Source: Pseudomonadales bacterium
Lineage (GTDB): Bacteria; Pseudomonadota; Gammaproteobacteria; Pseudomonadales; Halieaceae
Direction of reading: 5' to 3'
NCBI GenBank assembly: GCA_024234675.1
Contig: JACKNU010000013.1
Coordinates: 1-45,985, forward strand
Length of the DNA stretch: 45,985 nucleotides
Positions 15,013 to 22,956 of the stretch are shown one piece after another. Both the position numbers and the translations under genes were made by a program. The notes beneath the pieces were generated by a model. The model did no database searches and had not been told where the DNA came from. It worked only from the letters and a program-made list of their open reading frames with translations. Numbering within the stretch: the first letter of the stretch is position 1; every line of letters starts with the position of its first letter.

Positions 15013-16810
15013 GTTCCGGCCTCGCGTCCCCGCTGTTGTCCTCGGCGGTGATGGTGTGCAGCCAGGCCAGGATGTCCTGGTAGGCCTGCTCGTAGCCCTC
15101 CTCCAGCAGCGTTATCTCGTAGGCCCTGCCCCCCAACTGGTCGGCGAGGCTGCGGGCGCGCTCCTTGTCCTGCAGCAGGGGAAAGGCGTCTTCGAGTGCG
15201 CGGCAGAAACGCATCATCACCAGCATGCGTTCCGGGGAGGTTTTCTGGTCGATGGCATGGCCGGAGTCCTGGACAAAAAACGCCCGCCGGTAGACATTGC
15301 CCAGCAGGTAACGGCGGTAGTCTTCCGCGCTCATGCGCTTGGCGGTGAGTACCTTGATCTGGTCGGTCAGCGGTCCCTCGGAATCCGCCACGGTGGCGGC
15401 GATGTGATCGCCCAGTTCGATCCAGTCCCGCAGTTTGCGATCCTCGAAGAACCGGCGCAGGTCGTCGCGCCGCTCCATGCCGGTGGTCTTGCTGGTGGAG
15501 AGCCCGGCGCCGAAGCCCACCGCGGGATAGTATCCCCGGTGCGCCACCTTGTTGGTCAGGATTACGGTGCCGTCGGCATACTGGCGGGCCACCTGGGCGA
15601 TGGCGTCCCCCTCGTAATCGTCGCCGTCCGGGGACACGGCCATGACGCCGGTAATCGATGCATCGAAGCCACCCAGGCAGGTGGCGCGGCCGCAGCGCTC
15701 GAAGGTGGCGGCCATTACCGAGGGCATATCCACGGGAAAGCTCTGTTTCCCCGGCATTTTTCCCAGCATGCCCGCGGTTTCGCGATCGCCCTGGCCCTGG
15801 CGTGACAGGGAGTCCACGATCATCAGCACGTTCATACCCATATCGCGCAGTCCCTCGCACACGGCGGCGCCGAAGCGCACCGACTGGCCGCGGGCCTGGG
15901 CGCTCTGGGCGCTGGTGTTGAGAATGACCACGGTGCGATCCATCAGCCCCATTTCCTGGTAGTTGATGACCACCTCTGTGGCCTCCCCGGAACGCTCGCC
16001 GCACAGTACCAGCACCACCAGGTCGACGTCGCTGTACTTGGCCAGGTCCTGGGTAAACCAGGTCTTGCCCGTGCCGGCGCCGCCTATGACGATGAACTTG
16101 CCGCCCTCCAGCAGCACCATGCTGGAGTCGATGGTGCGCTTGCCCGTGAACAGCGGCCTGATCGCCCGCAGGCGGCGCAATACCGGGCGCGGTTGGCGCA
16201 CCGGATACTGGCTGATCATGGATATTTGCCGCAACTCCTGTTGGCTGTAGCGTATGGTGGCGATGGTGTCGGCGACGCCATACTCGCCCGGCGCCGCCAG
16301 CCATTCGATCAGTCCGTCCCGTTGCCAGCGATCATGGGGTGCGTTGATGCGATAATCCAACCCGTCCACATGGGCGCGCCCCAGCAGGGACCCGGGCAGT
16401 ACCCGGTCGCCGGCGGCGGCGCTGGCCTGGAAGCCGGCGCGCAGGTCCGCCAGTGGCGAGAAGTATTCGCCCCGGGGGATGTGTTGGCCCGGCATGCTGT
16501 CCAGGGAGGAACCCACCCCGGACATGCGGATGCCGGGCATGCCGGGCGCGACCTGGCAGATGGACGGTTCACCGGTGGGCAGTGCCACGCCGCCTGCCGA
16601 CAGCGCTTCCGCCCCCTCGTACAACTGGACGATGGCGGTATCGCCATCGATCTCGGTGATTTCGCCCAGCAACTGGATGTTCCGCCCGCCGACCTCCAGG
16701 GGAAAGCACACCATCTCGTAGACCGCCGGTGTCTGGTTGGCGGACAGGCGGATCTCCGCGATGCCCGCATTGTTGGCACTGATTATCCTGGCGGCGAGTT
16801 CAGGCTGCAT
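14999..16810 (-). CDS. atpA: V/A-type ATPase subunit A (catalytic head)
   Basis: Catalytic ATPase subunit, 603 residues. It holds an N-terminal barrel (TEIDGDTAIVQLYEGAEAL), the bulge domain (about residues 115-205), the P-loop, the catalytic Glu region CGERSGE (E272), the Walker B-like stretch MNVLMIVDSLSR and a C-terminal helical domain. The P-loop at 243-250 reads GGAGTGKT; other V/A-type A subunits have GPFGSGKT-like loops, whereas F1-beta has GGAGVGKT. The start is the ATG at 16810, overlapping the preceding gene by 11 bases; the longer open frame would be an artefact reading through that gene. Confidence 0.93.
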   Translation of the reverse strand: MQPELAARIISANNAGIAEIRLSANQTPAVYEMVCFPLEVGGRNIQLLGEITEIDGDTAIVQLYEGAEALSAGGVALPTGEPSICQVAPGMPGIRMSGVGSSLDSMPGQHIPRGEYFSPLADLRAGFQASAAAGDRVLPGSLLGRAHVDGLDYRINAPHDRWQRDGLIEWLAAPGEYGVADTIATIRYSQQELRQISMISQYPVRQPRPVLRRLRAIRPLFTGKRTIDSSMVLLEGGKFIVIGGAGTGKTWFTQDLAKYSDVDLVVLVLCGERSGEATEVVINYQEMGLMDRTVVILNTSAQSAQARGQSVRFGAAVCEGLRDMGMNVLMIVDSLSRQGQGDRETAGMLGKMPGKQSFPVDMPSVMAATFERCGRATCLGGFDASITGVMAVSPDGDDYEGDAIAQVARQYADGTVILTNKVAHRGYYPAVGFGAGLSTSKTTGMERRDDLRRFFEDRKLRDWIELGDHIAATVADSEGPLTDQIKVLTAKRMSAEDYRRYLLGNVYRRAFFVQDSGHAIDQKTSPERMLVMMRFCRALEDAFPLLQDKERARSLADQLGGRAYEITLLEEGYEQAYQDILAWLHTITAEDNSGDARPEHAAV

Positions 16811-17396
16811 GCCGGGCCTCCAGCGGTACGCCCAGGCGCGCCAGCAGCAACAGGCGGATGGCGTAGGCGTAAAGCCGTTCCGGGGCGTCGGCGGTGCTGC
16901 CGTAGAGAAACTGGTCCAGGCGGGCAAAGCGCAGTGCCAGCAGGCGCCGGTCCTGCTGCTCGGCCTCCTGCGGGGTGGCGGGGGTTGTCTCGATGAGACT
17001 GGCGATTTCGCTGCGCGGTGTCTGGTGGCGCACCAGGGTGGATTCCGTGCCCCGGTAAATGGCCCGGTGCACGATGCTGGCGGCGTCTTCCCGCGCCCAG
17101 CGACGCAACAGCAGCGGTGTGCCGAGTTGGCCGAGACGGCGGTAGTATCCGTGCCAGGGGTTCAAGGAGGCCGCCGGGTCGGGGGGCGATTCGCCGGCAT
17201 CGGGGAAGGGCAGGGGCAGCTGCAGCGAGCGGGCTTCGCTATTGGCGATGCACAGCCATTCCAGTACCGTCCCGCACCAGTGGCGAAGTTGCTGGTCGCC
17301 AATCAGGCCGAGGAATTCCCCCACGCCCACCGGGCGCTGCCTGCTGTCTGGGTACAGCGCCGGCAGCCGCGCCAGCAGATAGCCCAGGTCAGACAT
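16800..17396 (-). CDS. DUF2764-like V-ATPase operon protein (putative subunit C-type)
   Basis: A 198-residue, largely helical soluble protein starting MSDLGYLLARLPALYP. It sits between subunits E and A, where Chlamydia and Bacteroides V-ATPase operons encode a DUF2764 protein. The N-terminal YLLARLPAL motif and the YLYGSTADAPERLYAYAIRL region near the C-terminus fit that idea. Because no recognisable subunit C or F gene is present, this protein probably fills a stalk-linking role. It overlaps E by 8 bases and A by 11. The family call is from memory of gene order and motif style and should be checked with a profile search. Confidence 0.65.
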   Translation of the reverse strand: MSDLGYLLARLPALYPDSRQRPVGVGEFLGLIGDQQLRHWCGTVLEWLCIANSEARSLQLPLPFPDAGESPPDPAASLNPWHGYYRRLGQLGTPLLLRRWAREDAASIVHRAIYRGTESTLVRHQTPRSEIASLIETTPATPQEAEQQDRRLLALRFARLDQFLYGSTADAPERLYAYAIRLLLLARLGVPLEARHAA

Positions 17397-18129
17397 CGCG
17401 GACCGCTCCCGGCAGGGGCTCCCTGGCCACCAGGCGAGACAGTACGTCGCGAAATTCATCCCCGGCCCAGGCCTCCACCATGTGTTTGAGGCTTTCCTCA
17501 GAGACCTCCACCTCGCGACCGGCTTGCCTGGAGACCCTGAAACCGGCGATGCCCTTGCGGAACTCGAAGCCGATGCCCGGTTCCAGGTCCGGGTCGGCGA
17601 CAATCCTGGCCAGCCGCGATTGCAGTCCCGCGTCGATCTGGAACTGGGCAAAGCCCTCGCCGTCGGCGTAGAACACGATGGCCAGGATCAACAGCGCCTC
17701 GAGAAAACTCTGGGGGTCGGCCCGGTCCAGCCAGTTCTGCAGGCGCTCGACCTTGTCGCCGTCCAGGGCAGCGACGAACTGACGCAGACTGTCGGCGCTG
17801 CGCTCGCTGGAAAAACTGCGCTGGTAGAGGGCTTCCAGGAACGCCGAGGCGCGGTGCTTGAAGACGTCGGCCAGGGACCCGAGAAAGGCATGCAGCAGCT
17901 GTTCCGCCTCCGCGTTGGCCGCGTCGACCAGCCGCGCGGCCTCCCGGCGGCCCTCCTCGGCGAGGCTGTCCCGGCGGGCTTCCGCCGCCGCGACAATAGC
18001 GGCCGCCTCCTTGCGCGCCTCGGCCACCAGGCGTTCGTATTCGAGCTCGCCCCGTTCGACCCCCCTGCGGTGCAGTTCGGAGACGACGTCCTCTATCGCA
18101 ATGGCGCCCTGTTCCTGTTGGTTGGCCAT
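17389..18129 (-). CDS. atpE: V/A-type ATPase subunit E (peripheral stalk)
   Basis: Peripheral stalk subunit, 246 residues. Residues from about 15 to 85 form a charged Ala/Glu/Arg coiled coil (SELHRRGVERGELEYERLVAEARKEAA and following), then a globular C-terminal domain that would bind the head. The N-terminal QEQGAIAIEDVVSELHRRGVE pattern is typical. GAGGAG lies 8 bases upstream of the ATG. First gene of the operon; its promoter probably lies in 18130-18344, where I cannot pick a convincing -35/-10 pair. Confidence 0.85.
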   Translation of the reverse strand: MANQQEQGAIAIEDVVSELHRRGVERGELEYERLVAEARKEAAAIVAAAEARRDSLAEEGRREAARLVDAANAEAEQLLHAFLGSLADVFKHRASAFLEALYQRSFSSERSADSLRQFVAALDGDKVERLQNWLDRADPQSFLEALLILAIVFYADGEGFAQFQIDAGLQSRLARIVADPDLEPGIGFEFRKGIAGFRVSRQAGREVEVSEESLKHMVEAWAGDEFRDVLSRLVAREPLPGAVRDV

Positions 18130-18344
18130 AACCGGATCTCCTCGAAAGGCTGGCGAAGCTGGGCGGGCCTGCGCAGGCGGGGCGTGCCTCCCAGGTCCGC
18201 ATGGCCGCTGCCGGCTCGAAAGCGGGTGTCGGCAGTACGCACTGCCCCAGCGGCGTCGATGTCGACCAAGTGTAGCCCAAGCGAAGCGCTGCCCGGGTTG
18301 CAGTAGATCAATTTTGGCTGCATTGGGAACCCCCTGGGTGGGGC

Positions 18345-19988
18345 TCAGGCGTAGTGGGGATAGATGGGCTCGTACATCTGCCCGCGCACGTCCGCCAGGA
18401 TATCGGCGGGTTCATCCCGCTGCGCCAGGCCCTCGCGGTAGGCGATGGCGGCGACCTCGGCAGCGATCAGTGCCGACACCTCGCGGATGCGGCCCAGGCT
18501 GGGATACACCCGGCCCAGCTCCAGGTCCTCGGCGCTGACCTGGGCGGCCAGCACCCGCGCCGCCGCCAGGAACATTTCATCGGTCACCCGGCTGGCCTGG
18601 CTGGCGATGGCGCCCAGCCCCACCCCGGGGAAGATGTAGGCGTTATTGCCCTGGCCCGGCACCAGTGTGTCGCCGCCGAACTTGACCGGCTCGAAGGGGC
18701 TGCCGCTGGCGAATATGGCCCTGCCCTCGCTCCACTGGTAGGCCTGCTGGGCCGTGCACTCGGCGTTGGCCGTGGGGTTGGAGAGGGCGAAGACGATAGG
18801 CCGTTCATTGGCGGCGGCCATGGTGGTCACCACCTGCTCGTCGAAGACCCCCGCCTGGCCCGCGCAGCCGATGACCGCGGTGGGTTGCAGGGCCTCAACG
18901 GCGGCGGCGAAATCGCTGATGGCGGGGAGGTCCTGGGCGAAGGGCTGTTTCTGCGCGGGGATGGTTTCCCGGCCCGTGACCACCAGGCCCTGGCTGTCGA
19001 ACAGCCAGCAGCGGGCCCTGGCCTGTTCCGGCCCCAGGCCTTCCTCCACCATGGCGGCCGCGATGGTACTGGCGATACCGATGCCCGCCTGGCCGGCGCC
19101 GTAAAACAGGATTCGCTGCTGCGCCAGCTCGCCGCCGCTGATACGCAGCGCCCCCAGCAGCCCCGCCAGGGCCACCGCGCCGGTGCCCTGGATGTCGTCG
19201 TCGAACAGGCAGACCCGGTGGCGGTAGTGCTCCAGCAGGCGGAAGGCGTTGCGATTGCCAAAGTCCTCCAGCTGGATCAGGGCGCGGGGGAAGGCGTCCT
19301 GTACCGCGCTGACGAATTCATCCACCAGTGCATCGTAGGCCTCGCCGCGCTCGCGCCGGCGCTCCAGGCCCAGGTACAGGGGATCGTTGAGGAAGTCCTC
19401 GTTATTGGTGCCCACGTCCAGGGTGATCGGCAGGCACTGGGTGGGATGGATGCCGGCGCAGGCGGTGTACAGCGATAGTTTGCCCACCGGGATGCCCATA
19501 CCGGCGGCCCCCAGGTCCCCCAGGCCGAGAATGCGCTCGCCGTCGGTAACCACGATGATGCGGGGGTCACGGTGCGGCCAGTTGTCCAGGATTTCGCGAA
19601 CCCGGCCGCGCTCATTCAGTGAGATGTACAGGCCCCGGGAGCGGCGGTAGATGTGGCTGAAGCTCTGGCAGGCCTTGCCCACGGTGGGGGTATAGATCAG
19701 CGGCATGATGGCTTCGATGTGATTGATGAGCACCCGGTAGAACAGGGTTTCATTGCGGTCCTGCAGGGCGATCAGGGCGATGTAGCGCTCCAGGTCGTTA
19801 TCCTTGTTGCGCAGGATCTCCAGGACGCGCTGCTCCTGGTCCGTGGCTGAACAGACGCGCGGCGGCAGCAGCCCGCGCAGTCCCAGCAGGTCGCGCTCCG
19901 CGTCGGTGAAGGCCGTGCCCTTGTTGCGTACCGGGTCGTGCAGCAGCTTGACGCCGCGCGGCAATGCCTCGTTGCTCTGGTCCATCAT
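18345..19988 (-). CDS. maeA: NAD-dependent malic enzyme
   Basis: Oxidative decarboxylation of malate to pyruvate and CO2. Visible are YTPTVGKACQSFSHIYRR (catalytic Tyr and substrate region), DGERILGLGDLGAAGMGIP, the metal ligands in LEDFGNRNAFRLLE and FDDDIQGTG, and the NAD-binding GAGQAGIGIAS. Length is 547 residues, as in E. coli SfcA/MaeA. The start is the ATG at 19988, because a GAGG motif lies nine bases upstream; an in-frame GTG at 20000 overlaps that site. Transcribed on the minus strand, upstream of the V-ATPase operon. With ppc in this window it sets the PEP-oxaloacetate-malate-pyruvate node. Confidence 0.94.
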   Translation of the reverse strand: MMDQSNEALPRGVKLLHDPVRNKGTAFTDAERDLLGLRGLLPPRVCSATDQEQRVLEILRNKDNDLERYIALIALQDRNETLFYRVLINHIEAIMPLIYTPTVGKACQSFSHIYRRSRGLYISLNERGRVREILDNWPHRDPRIIVVTDGERILGLGDLGAAGMGIPVGKLSLYTACAGIHPTQCLPITLDVGTNNEDFLNDPLYLGLERRRERGEAYDALVDEFVSAVQDAFPRALIQLEDFGNRNAFRLLEHYRHRVCLFDDDIQGTGAVALAGLLGALRISGGELAQQRILFYGAGQAGIGIASTIAAAMVEEGLGPEQARARCWLFDSQGLVVTGRETIPAQKQPFAQDLPAISDFAAAVEALQPTAVIGCAGQAGVFDEQVVTTMAAANERPIVFALSNPTANAECTAQQAYQWSEGRAIFASGSPFEPVKFGGDTLVPGQGNNAYIFPGVGLGAIASQASRVTDEMFLAAARVLAAQVSAEDLELGRVYPSLGRIREVSALIAAEVAAIAYREGLAQRDEPADILADVRGQMYEPIYPHYA

Positions 19989-20085
19989 CGCGGTGGTCAC
20001 CTCATTATTTTTTTCGCCAGCTGGTGGGGCCCAAGTCTACCCGGGCAGCGCCCCGGGGGGATTGAGACCGATCAATAAACGGCGC

Positions 20086-20115
20086 ATAAAAAAACACCCG
20101 GCCTGGGCCGGGTGT
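20086..20115 (-). terminator. Rho-independent terminator of folE
   Basis: On the minus strand a 9-bp GC-rich stem (ACACCCGGC/GCCGGGTGT with a 4-base loop, 20094-20115) is followed by a run of seven T. It lies about 45 bases after the folE stop and separates folE from maeA. Confidence 0.85.
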
Positions 20116-20161
20116 GAAGGTGCCTGGGGGGGACCAGGACTTAGGAGACCAGGACCTGGAC

Positions 20162-20842
20162 TCAGGAAATGAATTCGGCGCGGGTGCTGGGATTGGTCTT
20201 GAAGGCCCCCCCCAGCGCCGTGGTGCGGGTGGTGGAATTGCTGTCCATGACCCCGCGAGATTTCACGCAGTAATGCACGGCGTTGATGGTCACCGCGACG
20301 TCATCGGTTTCCAGCAGGGCCTGCAACGCCACCAGTATCTGTTGGGTGAGGCGTTCCTGTACCTGTGGTCGCTGGGCAAAGAAGCGCACGATGCGGTTGA
20401 TCTTGGACAGGCCGATGATCTTGCCGGCGGGTATGTAGGCGACCCGGGCGCTGCCGTCGATGGTGACGAAGTGGTGCTCGCAGGTACTCACCAGGTCGAT
20501 GTCGTCCACCTGTACCATCTCTTCCACACCCATCTTGTTCTCGATGACGGAGATTTTGGGGAATTTGCTGTAGTCCAGGCCCGAAAAAATCTCATCCACG
20601 TACATCTTGGCGATGCGCTGCGGGGTGTCACACAGGCTGTCATCCCTCAGATCCAGCCCCAGGGTGCGGGTGATGTCGGTGAAGGCCGAGGTGATACGGC
20701 GACATTTTTCATCCCGGCTGAGGCCGTTGGGGATCATGGGTGTTTCCAGACCCCGCTGCTGCAGGGCGTCCCGCACCAGGGCTGCCTCCGCTGACAGGTT
20801 GGCGGGAAAGGTCAGCATTCTCTCGGCGACGGATGATTCCAT
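20162..20842 (-). CDS. folE: GTP cyclohydrolase I
   Basis: Converts GTP to 7,8-dihydroneopterin triphosphate, the first step of folate (and pterin) synthesis. The zinc- and GTP-binding core is intact: VSTCEHHFVTIDG, AYIPAGKIIGLSKINRIV, RFFAQRPQVQERLTQQI and the later HYCVKSRGVMD with the second zinc Cys. The 226 residues match the E. coli type. A GAGGAG site precedes the ATG. It has its own strong terminator, so it is probably a single-gene or short unit. Confidence 0.95.
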   Translation of the reverse strand: MESSVAERMLTFPANLSAEAALVRDALQQRGLETPMIPNGLSRDEKCRRITSAFTDITRTLGLDLRDDSLCDTPQRIAKMYVDEIFSGLDYSKFPKISVIENKMGVEEMVQVDDIDLVSTCEHHFVTIDGSARVAYIPAGKIIGLSKINRIVRFFAQRPQVQERLTQQILVALQALLETDDVAVTINAVHYCVKSRGVMDSNSTTRTTALGGAFKTNPSTRAEFIS

Positions 20843-20917
20843 GGTGTGCTCCTCAAGGCAGTCACCCTAAGATACGGCACGACCGGGGGAGCGGATTACC
20901 GGCGCTTGTATTTTTTT

Positions 20918-21502
20918 CTAGCGCTGTGGGCTGGCGACCTGCAGGAGTATTTCCAGGCGGCTGTCGGCCAGCAACACGCTGCGGCTGACGCGCAGCCCCG
21001 TCAGCCACTTTTCCAGCTGGCCCTGGGTGTGGGGGTGGTAACCGGGCAGGGGAGCGGGGCGCCCGCGGACACTGATCTGGTCCGTGTCGCGGATGCCATA
21101 TACCTGTGCGTGCTGCGGGGTCTTGAGATTATGCACGGCGAAACAGTGGCCGTGGCTGGTGCTGTGCAGGTGGGGCCGCAGCAGCGTCAGCAGGTCCCGG
21201 ATGACGGCGCCCTCCAGGTAGTTGAACAGGTCCCAGAACAGGCACAGGTCGATGCGAGTGCCGGCCGGCCACTGCAACAGCTCCGCGAGCAGCGCCGCCG
21301 GTGGGACCTCGCTGTCGTCGCCCACCTGCAGGCCGGGGAGTTCGGCAAACAGGTCAATGAAATGCAGCTTGCAGCGATAGCCGGAAAAAAAATCCAGGGT
21401 TTCCGGCAGCGCCGGGCCGATATGCAGCACCGAGAGCGGCTGCTCTTCATCGATATTGGCAAGCAGCGCCGGGAGCAGGCTGGTGGACTGGCTGGTACTC
21501 AC
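20918..21502 (-). CDS. Hypothetical protein with a degenerate SAM-methyltransferase-like fold
   Basis: 194 residues. The order of elements resembles a class I methyltransferase: a first strand and loop VLHIGPALPET (motif I without its usual GxGxG), an acidic end of strand 2 (LHFIDLF), and a motif-IV-like strand IDLCLFWDLFNYLEG followed by LLTLLRPHL, where such proteins say that the regulator part 'draws up' a final strand HCFAVHN. Loss of the glycine motif means cofactor binding is doubtful. The GTG start at 21502 has no clear ribosome site. It lies between the bactofilin gene and folE on the same strand. Not recognised as a named family. Confidence 0.55.
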   Translation of the reverse strand: MSTSQSTSLLPALLANIDEEQPLSVLHIGPALPETLDFFSGYRCKLHFIDLFAELPGLQVGDDSEVPPAALLAELLQWPAGTRIDLCLFWDLFNYLEGAVIRDLLTLLRPHLHSTSHGHCFAVHNLKTPQHAQVYGIRDTDQISVRGRPAPLPGYHPHTQGQLEKWLTGLRVSRSVLLADSRLEILLQVASPQR

Positions 21503-21551
21503 GACCGCGGCGCCGGATGTGTCGCCGGCCTGTACCCTGACCGAGGGACGG

Positions 21552-22091
21552 TCAGCCGCTCTTGAGATCCAACTGCGGCTTGGTGTCGGCCTGGCCGATG
21601 CTGGCGGGCTCCTTGGCCACCGGCCGGGGTGCCTTGGCTGCGGATTCGCCCGGATCCATGTCTATACTGCCCTTGAATATGCCGCCGTCCTCCAGGGTCA
21701 CCCGCGGCGCCACGATGTTGCCGCGCACGTTGCCCAGGCGGGAAATGATGACAATTTCGCTGGCGGTGATGTCGCCGTCCACCTTGCCGTCGATCTTGAT
21801 AGTCCTGGCGTTGACATCGGCGAATACCTCGCCGGACTCCCCGACGACCACTTCATGGGCCTGCAGGTTGATGGTGCCCTCTACCCGGCCCTGTATATGC
21901 AGGTCTTCATCGCCGGTTACTTCACCCTTGATCTTGATGCTTGGTCCAATCATTGCGGTGCTCCTGGCGTTATTGGTGGAATGCAGGGGAGGGGGCTGGC
22001 TGGTGGCTGCGGTCGGCTGGGCCGGGGGCTCGAATGTCGCTCCCGTCCCGCCGCTGCCCGGCTTGTTCTTGCTCCGATCAAACATGCTCAT
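21552..22091 (-). CDS. Bactofilin (polymer-forming cytoskeletal protein)
   Basis: 179 residues in three parts: a Pro/Gln/Thr-rich disordered N-terminus with no membrane anchor, a right-handed beta-helix core from about residue 47 to 150 (hexad-like repeats such as IKIKGEVTGDEDLHIQGRVEGTI and IKIDGKVDGDITASEIVI), and a short charged C-terminus. Bactofilins self-assemble without nucleotide into filaments that position cell-wall enzymes or chromosome partners. AAGGGG precedes the ATG. Divergent from eda. Confidence 0.92.
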   Translation of the reverse strand: MSMFDRSKNKPGSGGTGATFEPPAQPTAATSQPPPLHSTNNARSTAMIGPSIKIKGEVTGDEDLHIQGRVEGTINLQAHEVVVGESGEVFADVNARTIKIDGKVDGDITASEIVIISRLGNVRGNIVAPRVTLEDGGIFKGSIDMDPGESAAKAPRPVAKEPASIGQADTKPQLDLKSG

Positions 22092-22237
22092 GTCCGCCCC
22101 TTATCCGCTATCGGCCAGTAATCCTAGCAGCCCGGTACGGCTTTAACCAGTGACTACCGGCCGGCAACTGATCTTTTCCAAACTTTCCGTCGCGGCCCGG
22201 GCTGGGGGCGCGATCCCGGGAGACCTGTCATCCAATT

Positions 22238-22258
22238 GACCCGAATTGGGTCTACACT
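22238..22258 (+). promoter_or_regulatory. Candidate operator and -10 upstream of eda
   Basis: GACCCGAATTGGGTC is a 15-base inverted repeat (5-base arms around GAATT) at 22238-22252. The -10-like hexamer TACACT follows at 22253-22258. No good -35 stands 17 bases upstream, which would suit a regulated promoter. The rest of the 22092-22312 divergent gap shows no gene. Assignment is by symmetry and position only. Confidence 0.35.
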
Positions 22259-22312
22259 GGCGCGTTGTAGTAGGGTGTGCGTGTATACCCCTTTGTAGTG
22301 GAGTCTTGCCTA

Positions 22313-22927
22313 GTGTTGGAAAACATTCTCAAAAAGTGCAGGGTGCTGCCGGTGGTCACCGCCGCCAGCGTGGAGGGCACCGTGCGCCTGGCGCAGGCAC
22401 TGCAGCGCGGCGGCATGGCGGCCATCGAAATCACCCTGCGCAGCGCCGCGGCGCTGGACAGCATCCGCGCCGTGAAAGCGCAGGTGCCGGGCATGCTGGT
22501 CGCCGCCGGCACGGTGACCAATGCCGCTGAACTGGAGCGGGCCACGGAGGCCGGCGCCACCCTGGTGCTCAGTCCCGGGGCCACCCCGGCGCTGCTGCGG
22601 GCGGCTGTGGACGCCGGGGTGGACTTTGTGCCTGGGGTGGCCACCGCCTCGGAGATCATGTGCGGCATGGACCAGGGCTTCAATATCTTCAAACTGTTCC
22701 CGGCGGAGGCCGCCGGCGGTATGGCACTGCTGAACTCACTGAGGGGGCCTTTCCCCCAGGCGTTATTTTGCCCCACGGGAGGGCTGCACCCGGGCAATTT
22801 TCGCGACTACCTGTTACTTCCCAATGTGATATGTTGCGGTGGATCATGGATGGTGGGAGCGGATCTGGTAGACAATTGCAAGTGGCATGAAATTGAGGCC
22901 CTGGCGCGAGAGGCCACGGCCGGTTAG
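22313..22927 (+). CDS. eda: KDPG aldolase (Entner-Doudoroff)
   Basis: Cleaves 2-keto-3-deoxy-6-phosphogluconate to pyruvate and glyceraldehyde-3-phosphate. All functional blocks are present: AIEITLR with the catalytic Glu, AAGTVTN, SPGATP, FVPGVAT, the Schiff-base Lys in FKLFPAEAAGG, and CPTGGL. I choose the GTG at 22313 (VLENILKK), giving 204-205 residues, with a GGAG about 8-10 bases upstream; a GTG at 22277 would add 12 unlike residues. It is followed by the GAPDH-like gene 29 bases later, so KDPG cleavage feeds the GAPDH pair directly. Confidence 0.9.
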   Translation: MLENILKKCRVLPVVTAASVEGTVRLAQALQRGGMAAIEITLRSAAALDSIRAVKAQVPGMLVAAGTVTNAAELERATEAGATLVLSPGATPALLRAAVDAGVDFVPGVATASEIMCGMDQGFNIFKLFPAEAAGGMALLNSLRGPFPQALFCPTGGLHPGNFRDYLLLPNVICCGGSWMVGADLVDNCKWHEIEALAREATAG

Positions 22928-22956
22928 GGTTGGAACATCACGCAAGGAGAGAGTGT

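Noticed and set aside
13723..15051. 442-codon plus-strand frame over V-ATPase subunit B
   Set aside because: Complementary-strand artefact of a clear, conserved subunit.
18093..18323. 76-codon frame between maeA and V-ATPase subunit E
   Set aside because: Runs out of frame into subunit E, no ribosome site, no family resemblance; the region is better seen as the operon leader.
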